A DNA stretch of 40,670 bases from Vicinamibacterales bacterium. GTDB taxonomy: Bacteria > Acidobacteriota > Vicinamibacteria > Vicinamibacterales > CAVVIG01. This document shows, one piece after another, positions 26,300-35,463 of this stretch (position 1 is the stretch's first letter; every line of letters starts with the position of its first letter). Under the pieces are notes generated by a model, which ran no database searches, was not told the DNA's origin, and saw only the letters and a program-made list of their open reading frames with translations. The stretch spans positions 1 through 40,670 of the forward strand of contig JANWLS010000152.1 in the NCBI GenBank assembly GCA_025450765.1, given 5' to 3'. A program made the position numbers and the translations under genes.

Positions 26300-27403
26300 T
26301 CACGCCTGAACGACCTCGAATGCGGAACGTGACTGCCGCGGCAGGTCGACGATGAACACGCATCCTCGACCAGGCAGGTTGCGCGCATCGATCCGGCCTT
26401 CGTTCGCTTCCGCGCCCCATCGGCTGAACGCGAGACCGAGGCCCATGCCAGTTCGGTCGGCGCCGCGCTGCTCGAAGGGGCGAAAGAGCTCGTTGACATC
26501 CCCGCCCGGCAGTCCGCCGCACTCGTCCTGGACCTCGATGCGCACGCGTTCGGCGCTCGCGCCAACCCTGAGCGTGACGCTCGTCCGAGGCCGCGTGAAC
26601 TTGAAGGCGTTCTGCAAAAGGTTTCCGACCACCGCGGCGAGAACCTGTCTGTCGGCCGCGATCACCAAGCCCTCTTCCATCGGAGCGACGACGAGGCTGA
26701 CGCCACGGGCGCTCGCCTCAAGGGTCGATGCCGACGCGATCTCGTCGATGAAGCCTGCAACGGCGAAGGGCTCCCGGCTCTGGATGCCCTGCGTGAGACG
26801 GACCTCGGCAAGCGAACGTGTAATCAGGGCGTGCGAGGCCAGGAGGCTGCGACGAAGCACGCCGCCCGTGCTCCCCGCCACGCCAACGTTCCCCGTGTTC
26901 AGCACCTCGAACGCCAGGAGCGAGGTGTTGATCAAGTTCCGCAGCTCATGGGCGAAGAACCCAAGGCGCTCGCTCGCTCGTGCGGCTTCTCCATCCATGC
27001 CTGACTGATTTCGTTCGCGGCCATACTCGGTGACCGCGCCCGCGATCGCATCGTCCAGGCACCGGTTCAGCGTCCGAAAGTCGTCGGTGCTGATGGGAGC
27101 CGCCAGCTCGACCGCGAGCTCGGTGATGGCCTGGCAGACGTCGCCGTAGTCGTGCACCACTTGCGACACCGTGAACCCCTGACGCAGGAGGTCGCGCCCA
27201 TGCCTGGTCGCGCTCCGGCCGATCTCTGGGCTCGTGATTCGGCCGAGACGGAGTGCATCCCTCAGTTGATCCAGGAACACGGGAATCCCGTGGTCGATCT
27301 CCGCCGCTGTGGGCGGCGGCAGCGGCCTCGTGGCCACCTGGGCCCTGCACCGCCGGATGATCTCGTCTCGATTGACAGCAATGAATTCGTGGAGCACAGA
27401 CAC
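26300..27403 (-). CDS. Orphan soluble histidine kinase with RsbRD-like N-terminal domain
   Basis: The 367-residue cytosolic protein has an N-terminal helical sensor-like domain (about 5-140; NRDEIIRRC, GFTVSQVVHDYGDVCQAI) resembling the RsbRD N-terminal fold. A phosphoacceptor helix follows with FFAHELRNLINTSLLAFEVL (His152), then an ATPase domain with N-box VVGNLLQNAFKF, DECGGLP and GMGLGLAFSR. No transmembrane helix and no adjacent response regulator are present, so the partner is encoded elsewhere. A strong palindrome lies 42 bp before the start. Confidence 0.85.
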   Translation of the reverse strand: MSVLHEFIAVNRDEIIRRCRAQVATRPLPPPTAAEIDHGIPVFLDQLRDALRLGRITSPEIGRSATRHGRDLLRQGFTVSQVVHDYGDVCQAITELAVELAAPISTDDFRTLNRCLDDAIAGAVTEYGRERNQSGMDGEAARASERLGFFAHELRNLINTSLLAFEVLNTGNVGVAGSTGGVLRRSLLASHALITRSLAEVRLTQGIQSREPFAVAGFIDEIASASTLEASARGVSLVVAPMEEGLVIAADRQVLAAVVGNLLQNAFKFTRPRTSVTLRVGASAERVRIEVQDECGGLPGGDVNELFRPFEQRGADRTGMGLGLAFSRWGAEANEGRIDARNLPGRGCVFIVDLPRQSRSAFEVVQA

Positions 27404-27444
27404 GCTCGATTCGCCCCATGGTACGCCTCGAGCTGAACTATTAC

Positions 27445-27460
27445 TGTGCCAAACAGCACA
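27445..27460. promoter_or_regulatory. Perfect palindrome TGTGC-N6-GCACA before the histidine kinase
   Basis: A perfect 5+5 inverted repeat (spacer CAAACA), 42 bp before the histidine-kinase start on the minus strand. It is the clearest member of the palindrome set and shares its spacer with the zwf site. Confidence 0.6.
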
Positions 27461-27531
27461 CGCGATGAAAGCGCCAGAGGCGGGGGCCTAGCACCCGCCG
27501 CCTGCGCTCGGACGAGTCTCCGCGCTGACGG

Positions 27532-27547
27532 TGTGCATTGCGACACA
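27532..27547. promoter_or_regulatory. Near-palindrome TGTGC-N6-ACACA before the zinc-ribbon gene
   Basis: This site matches the palindrome set except for one inner base (ACACA instead of GNACA). It lies 54 bp before the zinc-ribbon gene, so each of the two divergent genes here has its own site. Confidence 0.35.
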
Positions 27548-27600
27548 GACACACACCAACCAGCGTGTCATCCTAGAGCCGTAACCATCAGGAGTCTGGT

Positions 27601-27927
27601 ATGAGCAATACGCGTCCCCTTGTCATGACCGGTGGCCTCGCGGCAGCCGTACTGCAAGACGATGAACAAGACGTCCTCCGATCTGCAGTGTGTCCGATGT
27701 GCCACACGTCGGCGAATGTGGCCCAGAGCGCGATCGAGGCCGGCAGCGACTGGCGGTGCGTCAGATGCGGGCAGCACTGGGATGCCGCGCGGTTGGCGGC
27801 CGTCGCGGCGTACGCGGCGTGGGTCGTCGATCGCGATCGCGCAGGCAGGCAGGGTGCGGAGGGCGATCACGTCGCGGCCATAATCCACGCTGATGCGACG
27901 GTCGAAGGGCTCGGCGGCAGACCGTGA
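27601..27927 (+). CDS. Small zinc-ribbon protein of unknown function
   Basis: The 108-residue protein has two CxxC knuckles, CPMC at about 37-40 and CVRCG at about 58-62, spaced like a zinc ribbon, followed by an alanine-rich helix (RLAAVAAYAAWVVDRDRAG). A ribosome site (caggagt) lies 7 bp before the ATG. The gene ends in a GTGA overlap with the longer version of the next frame. I do not recognise the family; it may bind nucleic acid or act as a metal-dependent adaptor. Confidence 0.65.
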   Translation: MSNTRPLVMTGGLAAAVLQDDEQDVLRSAVCPMCHTSANVAQSAIEAGSDWRCVRCGQHWDAARLAAVAAYAAWVVDRDRAGRQGAEGDHVAAIIHADATVEGLGGRP

Positions 27928-27998
27928 CGGCAGCGCCTGGAAGGTGCGGCCCTGATGACGCCCACGCCGGCGTGCCGCCGTACTCGTGTGAGGACGTC

Positions 27999-28196
27999 AT
28001 GCCAGCCGCGATGTCCTCCGTTACCCTACGATCGGCGTCTGCGATTCCGCGCGATCCGGCGAATGTCGACGAGCGGTGGAGGGCATGGCTGGCGGATGGC
28101 GCTGCTCGTGATCGCGTCGTCCGCGGCAGGATGGCTGTCGTCTTGATCATCGTCGCGTCAGCCCTTGTCATGCTTTACGTCTTACTCGGGCACTGA
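27999..28196 (+). CDS. 65-residue single-pass membrane protein
   Basis: A soluble N-terminal part with DPANVDERWRAWLADGAARD is followed by one C-terminal transmembrane helix (MAVVLIIVASALVMLYVLLGH). The ATG at 27999 has gtgagga upstream. An alternative GTG at 27924, overlapping the zinc-ribbon stop, would add 25 residues of poor quality. It is a tail-anchored type of small protein, with function unknown. Confidence 0.55.
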   Translation: MPAAMSSVTLRSASAIPRDPANVDERWRAWLADGAARDRVVRGRMAVVLIIVASALVMLYVLLGH

Positions 28197-28289
28197 TCGG
28201 GTGCTGTCAGTGCTCTGGCATGCGACCCCTGGAGACTGCGCTCGAGGACGGCCTCCGCGCTGGCCGCGGCTCTTCTGGTACAAGGAGGC

Positions 28290-28500
28290 ATGGCGAAACG
28301 CGGACGGCCGACGGTACGAATGACGGTGAGCCCCACCGCGAGCGGGCGACGCTCGAGCAGTGGGCGCGACGACGGACCACGCCGCAGGGCCTAGCCCAGC
28401 GAGCCAGATCGTCCTGCCGTGCGGCCGGTGGCTCGAATGCCGACGTCGCCGCCGCGCTGCGGATCACGGGCTCATCGGCGGGCTGTCCAAGACGAGTTGT
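28290..28500 (+). pseudogene. Decayed N-terminal fragment of an IS630-type transposase
   Basis: The fragment starts MAKRGRPTVRMTV at 28290 after a good ribosome site (aaggagg). It then shifts frame into ERATLEQWARRRTTPQGLAQ and NADVAAALRIT, and shifts again into DHGLIGGLS. In intact IS630-family transposases these segments are consecutive (MxKRGRPT... LxxWxRRRTTxQxLAxRARI... VAxxLxxxxxTVxxWRxRF). At least two frameshifts and the loss of the catalytic DDE part make it non-functional. No terminal inverted repeats were found. The preceding 28197-28289 holds nothing I can support. Confidence 0.65.
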
Positions 28501-28623
28501 CCAAAAATCCGAGCACGGCTGCCGAAGCGCCGCCCAAGCACCAGCCGCGCGGCATTCGATGTGGACAGTACGCAGCATCGCTTCCCGCTTCGGCTTCGGT
28601 CACTGCGAGAGTCAGCGGGCGAG

Positions 28624-28639
28624 TGTGCGAAACGGTACG
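28624..28639. promoter_or_regulatory. Near-palindrome TGTGC-N6-GTACG
   Basis: This site differs from TGTNC-N6-GNACA only at the last base. It lies 35 bp upstream of the 59-residue basic protein gene, the same sort of distance as elsewhere in the set. Confidence 0.35.
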
Positions 28640-28673
28640 GCCACGATCGAGCGTACTGCGATAGGGTGGACGT

Positions 28674-28853
28674 ATGTCTGAACAAAACGGCGATCGAGCC
28701 CGGTTTCAGAAGAATCGAAAGCGAAAGCTGCTTCACCGGCAGCGCATTCGTGCATTGGCCGCGACCCTACCTGAACGCGCGCACGACGTTTGTTCGCACG
28801 CCGCATCACATGGCGTGCTGGAACCGGGCGGTCCGCTGCGGGCCGGGCATTGA
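28674..28853 (+). CDS. 59-residue basic protein
   Basis: The peptide begins MSEQNGDRARFQKNRKRKLL and continues with HRQRIRALAATLPERA. The N-terminal half is strongly basic and helical, and the tail is less conserved in style. A ribosome-like agggtgg lies about 4 bp before the ATG. Short basic proteins with a DR.RF...R.K...R..MR pattern occur in several phyla to my recollection, with unknown function. The longer open frame overlapping this region in another phase has poor composition and is rejected. Confidence 0.45.
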   Translation: MSEQNGDRARFQKNRKRKLLHRQRIRALAATLPERAHDVCSHAASHGVLEPGGPLRAGH

Positions 28854-28966
28854 TGCAGCCTCTCTCGACGATCGCGGACTCTCGTATCTCGCGTTTGGGC
28901 TCGAACAGTCCCGCGCGCTGAGTCGAGCCGCTGCCACGCCGAGACAATCCAAAGGAAGGTCGAGCC

Positions 28967-29203
28967 ATGTTGAAAGAGATCTCGCGCAATCACCTCGTGG
29001 GCTTCTGGTTCGCGGCAGTCGCCGTCGCCATTACGTTCATCGTGGCGATGGACGTAAACGTTGCCGTCAGCACGACTGCACTCCTGCTCACCGTATCTCT
29101 CGTGCCGCCGGCAATCATGTTCCTCGTGTGGCGCGGTGCCCCACCGCCGACGATTGGGGAAATCCTGTACTCGGTGAACACGCCAAAGACAGATCGCGCC
29201 TGA
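28967..29203 (+). CDS. 78-residue two-helix membrane protein
   Basis: Two transmembrane helices are evident ([18 protein letters not shown] at about 13-30 and [18 protein letters not shown] at about 38-56). A polar C-terminal tail follows with [21 protein letters not shown] ribosome site (aaaggaagg) is close upstream. It lies 37 bp before gnd on the same strand and may share its transcript. The family is not recognised. Confidence 0.65.
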   Translation: MLKEISRNHLVGFWFAAVAVAITFIVAMDVNVAVSTTALLLTVSLVPPAIMFLVWRGAPPPTIGEILYSVNTPKTDRA

Positions 29204-29240
29204 TCACGGCTCGCACCCTTGTAACCACGGCGATAGCCAC

Positions 29241-30161
29241 ATGCAGATCGGCATCATTGGACTAGGCCGCATGGGCGGCAACATCTCTCGCCGCCTGATG
29301 AAGGCGGGGCACCACTGTGTGGTATTCGACACCAACGCCGAGCCACGCGAAACGCTCGCCAGGGAGGGCGCGACAGCCGCCGGCTCGCTCGCCGAGATGA
29401 TGAAGGCGCTCGAAGACAAGCCGCGCACCGTCTGGATGATGTTGCCCGCCGGCGAGATCACCGAACAGACGGTGGAATATCTCGGGGGCTGCTTGCTCGG
29501 GCCGGACGACATCATCATCGATGGCGGGAATTCGTTCTACAAGGACGACATCCGCCGCGCCAAAAAACTGGCCGAGAAACGCATTCGGTACATCGATTGC
29601 GGGACGTCCGGCGGCGTCTGGGGTCTCGAGCGCGGCTACTGCCTGATGATCGGCGGCCCGAAGGAGGCTGTGGATCATCTCGACCCGATCTTCGCGGCGC
29701 TCGCGCCAGGTCTGGGCGATATTCCGCGCACGCTCGGCCGCGAAAAGGGAACCTCCGCCGAGCGCGGCTACATTCACGCCGGGCCATCCGGTGCCGGACA
29801 TTTCGTCAAGATGGTACACAACGGCATCGAATACGGGTTCATGCAGGCCTACGCGGAAGGCTTCGACATCCTGCGCAACAAGAACTCGAAGGATCTGCCC
29901 GAGGAGGAGCGCTTCAAGCTGAGCGTGCCCGACATCGCCGAAGTTTGGGGGCGCGGCAACGTCATCTCATCCTGGCTGCTGGACCTTGGCGCCGCCGCGC
30001 TGGTACAGGATCCGCAGTTGAGCACGTTCTCCGGCTACGTCGAGGATTCCGGCGAGGGTCGCTGGACCGTCGAGGCCGCGATCGAGGAGGGAGTGCCGGC
30101 AGACGTGCTCTCGAGCGCGCTTTACGCTCGATTCCGCTCGCGGCAGGACCGCGGTTTCTGA
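29241..30161 (+). CDS. gnd: 6-phosphogluconate dehydrogenase, short type, apparently truncated at its C-terminus
   Basis: The 306-residue enzyme oxidatively decarboxylates 6-phosphogluconate to ribulose-5-phosphate. It has [20 protein letters not shown], the substrate segment [49 protein letters not shown] with the catalytic Lys, and a C-terminal [10 protein letters not shown]. Short-type enzymes usually continue about 20-25 residues further (F-A-D/E-K-M-L-S-A-M-R...). Here a TGA stands at that position and the codons after it read DKMLEASR before another stop. With zwf and xfp it forms an oxidative pentose-phosphate to acetyl-phosphate route. Confidence 0.9.
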   Translation: MQIGIIGLGRMGGNISRRLMKAGHHCVVFDTNAEPRETLAREGATAAGSLAEMMKALEDKPRTVWMMLPAGEITEQTVEYLGGCLLGPDDIIIDGGNSFYKDDIRRAKKLAEKRIRYIDCGTSGGVWGLERGYCLMIGGPKEAVDHLDPIFAALAPGLGDIPRTLGREKGTSAERGYIHAGPSGAGHFVKMVHNGIEYGFMQAYAEGFDILRNKNSKDLPEEERFKLSVPDIAEVWGRGNVISSWLLDLGAAALVQDPQLSTFSGYVEDSGEGRWTVEAAIEEGVPADVLSSALYARFRSRQDRGF

Positions 30162-30235
30162 GACAAGATGCTTGAAGCGTCCCGTTGAGCCACGTGGCAG
30201 CTGTGGCCTCGCAGCTCCCGCGGTGACTCCATTCC

Positions 30236-31974
<1,739 letters not shown>

Positions 31975-32068
31975 CAGGCTCCCAACTGGCGTGGATGGAC
32001 GGATTGTTCGCCGGCGCACGCGCCAACGATCGCCGCCTGCCCCGGTCGATCGAAACATTCCGGCTGTC

Positions 32069-32095
32069 AGAACACTCTAAGTCTGAGAGTGGGCT
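32069..32095 (-). promoter_or_regulatory. Degenerate CIRCE element (HrcA operator) upstream of groEL
   Basis: On the plus strand the site is CACTC (32073-32077), a 9-bp spacer, then GAGTG (32087-32091). This core and spacer equal the CIRCE consensus TTAGCACTC-N9-GAGTGCTAA. The outer arms are poorly conserved (AGAA before, GGCT after). The position, about 95 bp before the first small frame of the groEL transcript, fits HrcA heat-shock control. No hrcA is in the window. Confidence 0.5.
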
Positions 32096-32101
32096 GAGGG
32101 A

Positions 32102-32117
32102 TGTTCACAACAGCACA
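32102..32117. promoter_or_regulatory. Palindrome TGTTC-N6-GCACA
   Basis: An exact match to TGTNC-N6-GNACA, placed between groEL (minus strand) and the stomatin-like gene (plus strand). It is 128 bp from the first groEL-operon start and 176 bp from the chosen start of the stomatin-like gene, so its target is unclear. It lies 6 bp from the CIRCE-like element. Confidence 0.45.
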
Positions 32118-32292
32118 CACGGCGTGAGGATCGGCCGCCGTCCCTTTCTGCACATCGCGATTCCTCCCATGCCTGTAGAGTGAAATGCAGGAGCGTTCCG
32201 CGATGCTGTCGGCACACGGATCTCTCCCGCCGGCGGGTCAAGGCCTCTCTCATTCGAATGGCCGCCACGCCGCTAGCCACGCGAGGCCCGTC

Positions 32293-33102
32293 ATGGATCT
32301 GAGTCCGATTGTGCCGGCGTTCGCCGTTGCCGCCTTCGTCCTCCTGCTCTGGCTCTTCAACTGCCTGAATATCCTCCGCGAGTACGAGCGAGCGGTCGTC
32401 TTCCGCTTGGGTCGGGTGAAGAAGGAGAAAGGGCCGGGCCTCATCCTGATCTGTTGGCCGATCGACAAAATCGTCAAGATCTCGATGCGCGTCGTGACGT
32501 GGGACGTGCCGGCCCAGGACGTCATCAGCCGCGACAACGTGTCGCTGAAGGTGAACGCCGTCGTCTACTTTCGCGTGACCGACGCGACGAAAGCCGTGGT
32601 CGAGGTCGAGAGTTACCGCTACGCGGTCGAGCAGGCGGCGATGACCAGCCTGCGCTCGGTGCTCGGCGAGGTGGAGCTCGACGATCTGCTGGCGCAACGC
32701 GAGAAGCTCAACGCGCGGCTCCAGACGATCATCGACGAACACACCGAGCCGTGGGGCATCAAGGTCACGCAGGTGCGCGTCAAGCAGGTCGACCTGCCGC
32801 AGGAGATGCAGCGGGCGATTGCGGCCCAGGCCGAGGCGGAGCGCGAGCGGCGGGCGAAGATCATCTCGGCCGAAGGCGAGTGCCAGGCATCCGCCAAGCT
32901 CGCCGAGGCGGCCGCAGTGCTGAACCGCGAGCCGGTGGCCATCACGCTGCGCTACCTGCAGACGCTGATCGAGATCGGCAGCGAGCAGAACACCACGATC
33001 GTGTTCCCGCTCCCGCTCGACATGCTCGGTGGGCTTGGCAAGCTGGGGACGGCTGGCGCGATCCGCGGCGCGGGCACGCCGCCGCGTGGCGACCCGACGT
33101 AG
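32293..33102 (+). CDS. Stomatin-like SPFH/band-7 membrane protein (slipin)
   Basis: The 269-residue protein has an N-terminal transmembrane helix (about 6-26, [19 protein letters not shown]), then an SPFH domain ([73 protein letters not shown]) and a helical C-terminal part with [20 protein letters not shown]. Such proteins organise membrane microdomains and often pair with NfeD proteases, which are absent here. The ATG at 32293 has a gagg site 5-6 bp upstream. An earlier in-frame ATG at 32185 would add 36 non-conserved residues. Confidence 0.88.
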   Translation: MDLSPIVPAFAVAAFVLLLWLFNCLNILREYERAVVFRLGRVKKEKGPGLILICWPIDKIVKISMRVVTWDVPAQDVISRDNVSLKVNAVVYFRVTDATKAVVEVESYRYAVEQAAMTSLRSVLGEVELDDLLAQREKLNARLQTIIDEHTEPWGIKVTQVRVKQVDLPQEMQRAIAAQAEAERERRAKIISAEGECQASAKLAEAAAVLNREPVAITLRYLQTLIEIGSEQNTTIVFPLPLDMLGGLGKLGTAGAIRGAGTPPRGDPT

Positions 33103-33268
33103 CAGCGGCTGACGCACAGGAGGTCGGAGTCGTGACGTCGTCAAAGGTCAAAGATCGATGCGCAGATGGACGGACGCTGAGACGATGGCGGAGAAGGCAG
33201 CCTCGACATCCAAGGCAGGAACGCTGTACATTCGTGGGGTAGACACCCATCACAAAGAGGATCCACGC

Positions 33269-33940
33269 ATGGCGCGGAGGAAGAGTTCTGCCGTTCCGAA
33301 GGCGGAACCGACTTTCGAGGTGGAAGCGTATCTCGAGGCGGTGAACGCGGGACGACGGATTGCCGAATACCGGCGGAACGAGGGGGTCTTCTCGCAGGGG
33401 GATCCGGCCGACGACGTCATGTACGTCCAGAAGGGGACCGTCAAACTCTCGGTGCTGTCGCGGACCGGCAAGGAAGCCGTCGTCGCCCTGGTGGGCCGGG
33501 GCGACTTCTTCGGCGAAGGAGCGCTGACCGGGCAATCGGTTCGTATAATGACGGCGACAGCGGTGGCGACAAGTCGCGTGCTGATCATTGCGAAGGATAC
33601 GATGGTCCGGCTGCTGCACGAGCAGCCCGGTTTCTCGGATCGCTTCATCTCTTACATGCTGAGCCGCAACCTGCGGATCGAAGCGGACCTCGTGGATCAG
33701 CTCTTCAATTCCACGGAGAAGCGGCTCGCGCGAACGCTGCTGCTGCTGGCCCGCTACGGTCAAGCGACGCCCGATCGAAAGATGCCCAAGATCTCCCAGG
33801 AAGTGCTCGCGGAAATGGTCGGCACGACCCGCTCGCGCGTGAACGTCTTCATGAACAAGTTCAGGAAGCTCGGCTTCATCGAGTACAACGGCGGCCTCAA
33901 GGTCAACGGTTCCCTGCTCAGCGTCGTCCTGCACGACTGA
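33269..33940 (+). CDS. Crp/Fnr-family transcription regulator
   Basis: The 223-residue protein has a cyclic-nucleotide-binding fold at about 30-145 (GVFSQGDPADDVMYVQKGTVKLSV, GDFFGEGALTGQ) and a helix-turn-helix at about 170-210 (SQEVLAEMVGTTRSRVNVFM, FRKLGFIEYNGGL). It lacks the N-terminal cysteines of Fe-S FNR proteins. The CRP recognition residues RETVGR correspond here to RSRVNV, so its DNA site should resemble but differ from TGTGA-N6-TCACA. The ATG at 33269 is chosen over an earlier in-frame start because aaagagg lies 8 bp upstream. It is a candidate reader of the palindromes described in this region. Confidence 0.9.
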   Translation: MARRKSSAVPKAEPTFEVEAYLEAVNAGRRIAEYRRNEGVFSQGDPADDVMYVQKGTVKLSVLSRTGKEAVVALVGRGDFFGEGALTGQSVRIMTATAVATSRVLIIAKDTMVRLLHEQPGFSDRFISYMLSRNLRIEADLVDQLFNSTEKRLARTLLLLARYGQATPDRKMPKISQEVLAEMVGTTRSRVNVFMNKFRKLGFIEYNGGLKVNGSLLSVVLHD

Positions 33941-34005
33941 CGATCGTCGGCAGCCGAGGATGGACGGAGCCGATTCCCCCCTTTGGCAGGTCAGGCATAT
34001 CCGGC

Positions 34006-34710
34006 TTATTGCGGCTTGGCTTCGGCGGCCGAGTGCCGGTTCAGCAGCTCGAGCAGCTTGCCGGCGGCCCTGGTCGGGCGCACGCCGTTCATCACGATGT
34101 CGCGGTTGCTGAGTTTCTTGCCGTAGATCTCGGCGTTACCATCGAGATCCTCGCGCAGCGTCGCGCCTGTGAGCGCGATGCCGGCAAACAGCCCCTGCGA
34201 GCGTGACCAGGACAGGATGTCGGCGCCCATCTGGACGTCGGTCTGAGCGGTCGCCGATCGCCCGACCGGACCTGCCGCGACCGTGGCGTCGCCGCCGAGC
34301 GTAAACTTGCTTTCCAGCAGCTTCTGCGCCCCCCGTTCCGTCATGACGAGCATGATCAGATCCGTTGAAGAGCCGCCGATCTGGAACCCGACGCTTCCTC
34401 CCTCGATGCGGACCGTCGCAGGAGCCGACCAACCCGAACCCTTCTGGCTCCGGCACAACATGTAGCCGATCCCATACTTCCCACCGACGATGAACGCGGC
34501 GGTCTTGAGGTCCGGGACAATCACGATGCAATGCGCTTTCTGAAGCAGGTCCTGCGGAATGCCTTTGTCGGGCGCCGACATGGTCGCTGACAGGACCGCC
34601 GCCGCGTCATTCAGCCGCCTCGTCGAGTCGTTGCCAGCCGCCCGTACCGGCGAGATCGCCGCCGTCGTCGCGATCGCGATCGTGGCGACCGTTGCTAGGA
34701 TCCATCTCAC
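34006..34710 (-). CDS. Exported SYLF-domain (Ysc84-like) lipid-binding protein
   Basis: The 234-residue protein has a signal peptide (MRWILATVATIAIATTAAIS, cleavage near PVRA-A) and a SYLF domain at about 60-215: IPQDLLQKAHCIVIVPDL, AAFIVGGKYGIGYMLCR, GFQIGGSSTDLIMLVMTERG and LSWSRSQGLFAGIALTGATL. Bacterial members are periplasmic or envelope proteins of unclear role; eukaryotic ones bind phosphoinositides. The start is GTG at 34710 with aaggaagg upstream; the open frame continues upstream but lacks a signal peptide there. Confidence 0.86.
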   Translation of the reverse strand: MRWILATVATIAIATTAAISPVRAAGNDSTRRLNDAAAVLSATMSAPDKGIPQDLLQKAHCIVIVPDLKTAAFIVGGKYGIGYMLCRSQKGSGWSAPATVRIEGGSVGFQIGGSSTDLIMLVMTERGAQKLLESKFTLGGDATVAAGPVGRSATAQTDVQMGADILSWSRSQGLFAGIALTGATLREDLDGNAEIYGKKLSNRDIVMNGVRPTRAAGKLLELLNRHSAAEAKPQ

Positions 34711-35011
34711 TGTGCACCTTCCTTCTGCCGTTGCCGTCGACCCATCCTGCCTCATGCGAATGTGCCCCCGTGGTTTCTGTCGCCGGTCGCACTCATCCCG
34801 CGGATAAGAGAAGTCGCCTGGCCCCTCGACGACGTTCGGATCGTAACGGCGGCGAAGCGGTGGCGATGTTCCGTTCGAGACACCCGGCGATGGTGGATGT
34901 GTCGGATTGAACAGCGTTGGGAGCCGGCATCGGTCCATAGTCGTGCAGGCCGCCACAGCACCGCCCGGAGCGCACGCCGGACGCTGAAGCGGGAGAAACA
35001 CGAGGCCGATC
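34711..35011. other. Gap without a supported gene
   Basis: About 300 bp upstream of the SYLF gene. Frames on both strands have poor composition. No operator-like palindrome or terminator was recognised. Confidence 0.5.
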
Positions 35012-35185
35012 CTGACCACGCTCCCCAGCCGTTCCGGAACCGCGCTGCACCGGTTCGCCGACCATCTCGAGGACGCGCTCCTGCTGATCTGCGTCGTCTT
35101 GATGGTCCCGTTGGTCATTCTCGCGATCGGGGCGCCGGTCGCCCTGTTCGTGCGGTTGGTCGTCGAGATCGCGCGTCGATGGTAG
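35012..35185 (+). CDS. Possible small membrane protein with a non-standard start
   Basis: Translated from CTG at 35012, the frame gives 57 residues, with RFADHLEDALLLICVVLMV leading into a hydrophobic run (LVILAIGAPVALFVRLVVEI) and a basic end (ARRW). The composition looks like a genuine one- or two-helix membrane protein, but there is no ATG, GTG or TTG between the upstream stop (34985) and the hydrophobic part. The start could be CTG or the adjacent ATC, or the gene may have lost its start. Confidence 0.35.
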   Translation: MTTLPSRSGTALHRFADHLEDALLLICVVLMVPLVILAIGAPVALFVRLVVEIARRW

Positions 35186-35254
35186 CCATGGTGTCGAACG
35201 CGGTTTTTCAAGTAGATAGCGTGGGTCTGGACCGAGGAAGGCGCCGTACAGCAA

Positions 35255-35281
35255 ACAACCCGCTGCGGAACAGCGGGTTGT
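35255..35281 (-). terminator. Rho-independent-type hairpin downstream of the tRNA
   Basis: A perfect 11-bp stem (ACAACCCGCTG at 35255-35265 with CAGCGGGTTGT at 35271-35281) closes a 5-base loop. On the minus strand it follows the tRNA gene by 12 bp and is followed by a short T-rich run (GTTTGCTG). It most likely ends the tRNA transcript. Confidence 0.7.
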
Positions 35282-35293
35282 CTGGATGAAATT

Positions 35294-35370
<77 letters not shown>

Positions 35371-35463
35371 ACACTGAACAAACCATCTTAGCACCAGGAT
35401 ACCGCCCGGTCAACGCGACCGCTGCGGCAACCGCCAGACGACTCCGGGACTATACTCCCCGCC

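Noticed and set aside
29168-29182. TGTAC-N5-GAACA before gnd as another member of the palindrome set
   Set aside because: The spacer is 5 rather than 6 bp and the site lies in the coding end of the preceding gene.
28360-29265. 301-residue plus-strand frame
   Set aside because: It crosses the IS630 relic, the small basic gene and the small membrane gene in another phase, with poor composition throughout.
32203-32218. TGCTGTCGGCACACGG upstream of the stomatin-like gene
   Set aside because: It resembles the zwf site but lacks one spacer base, breaking the symmetry.
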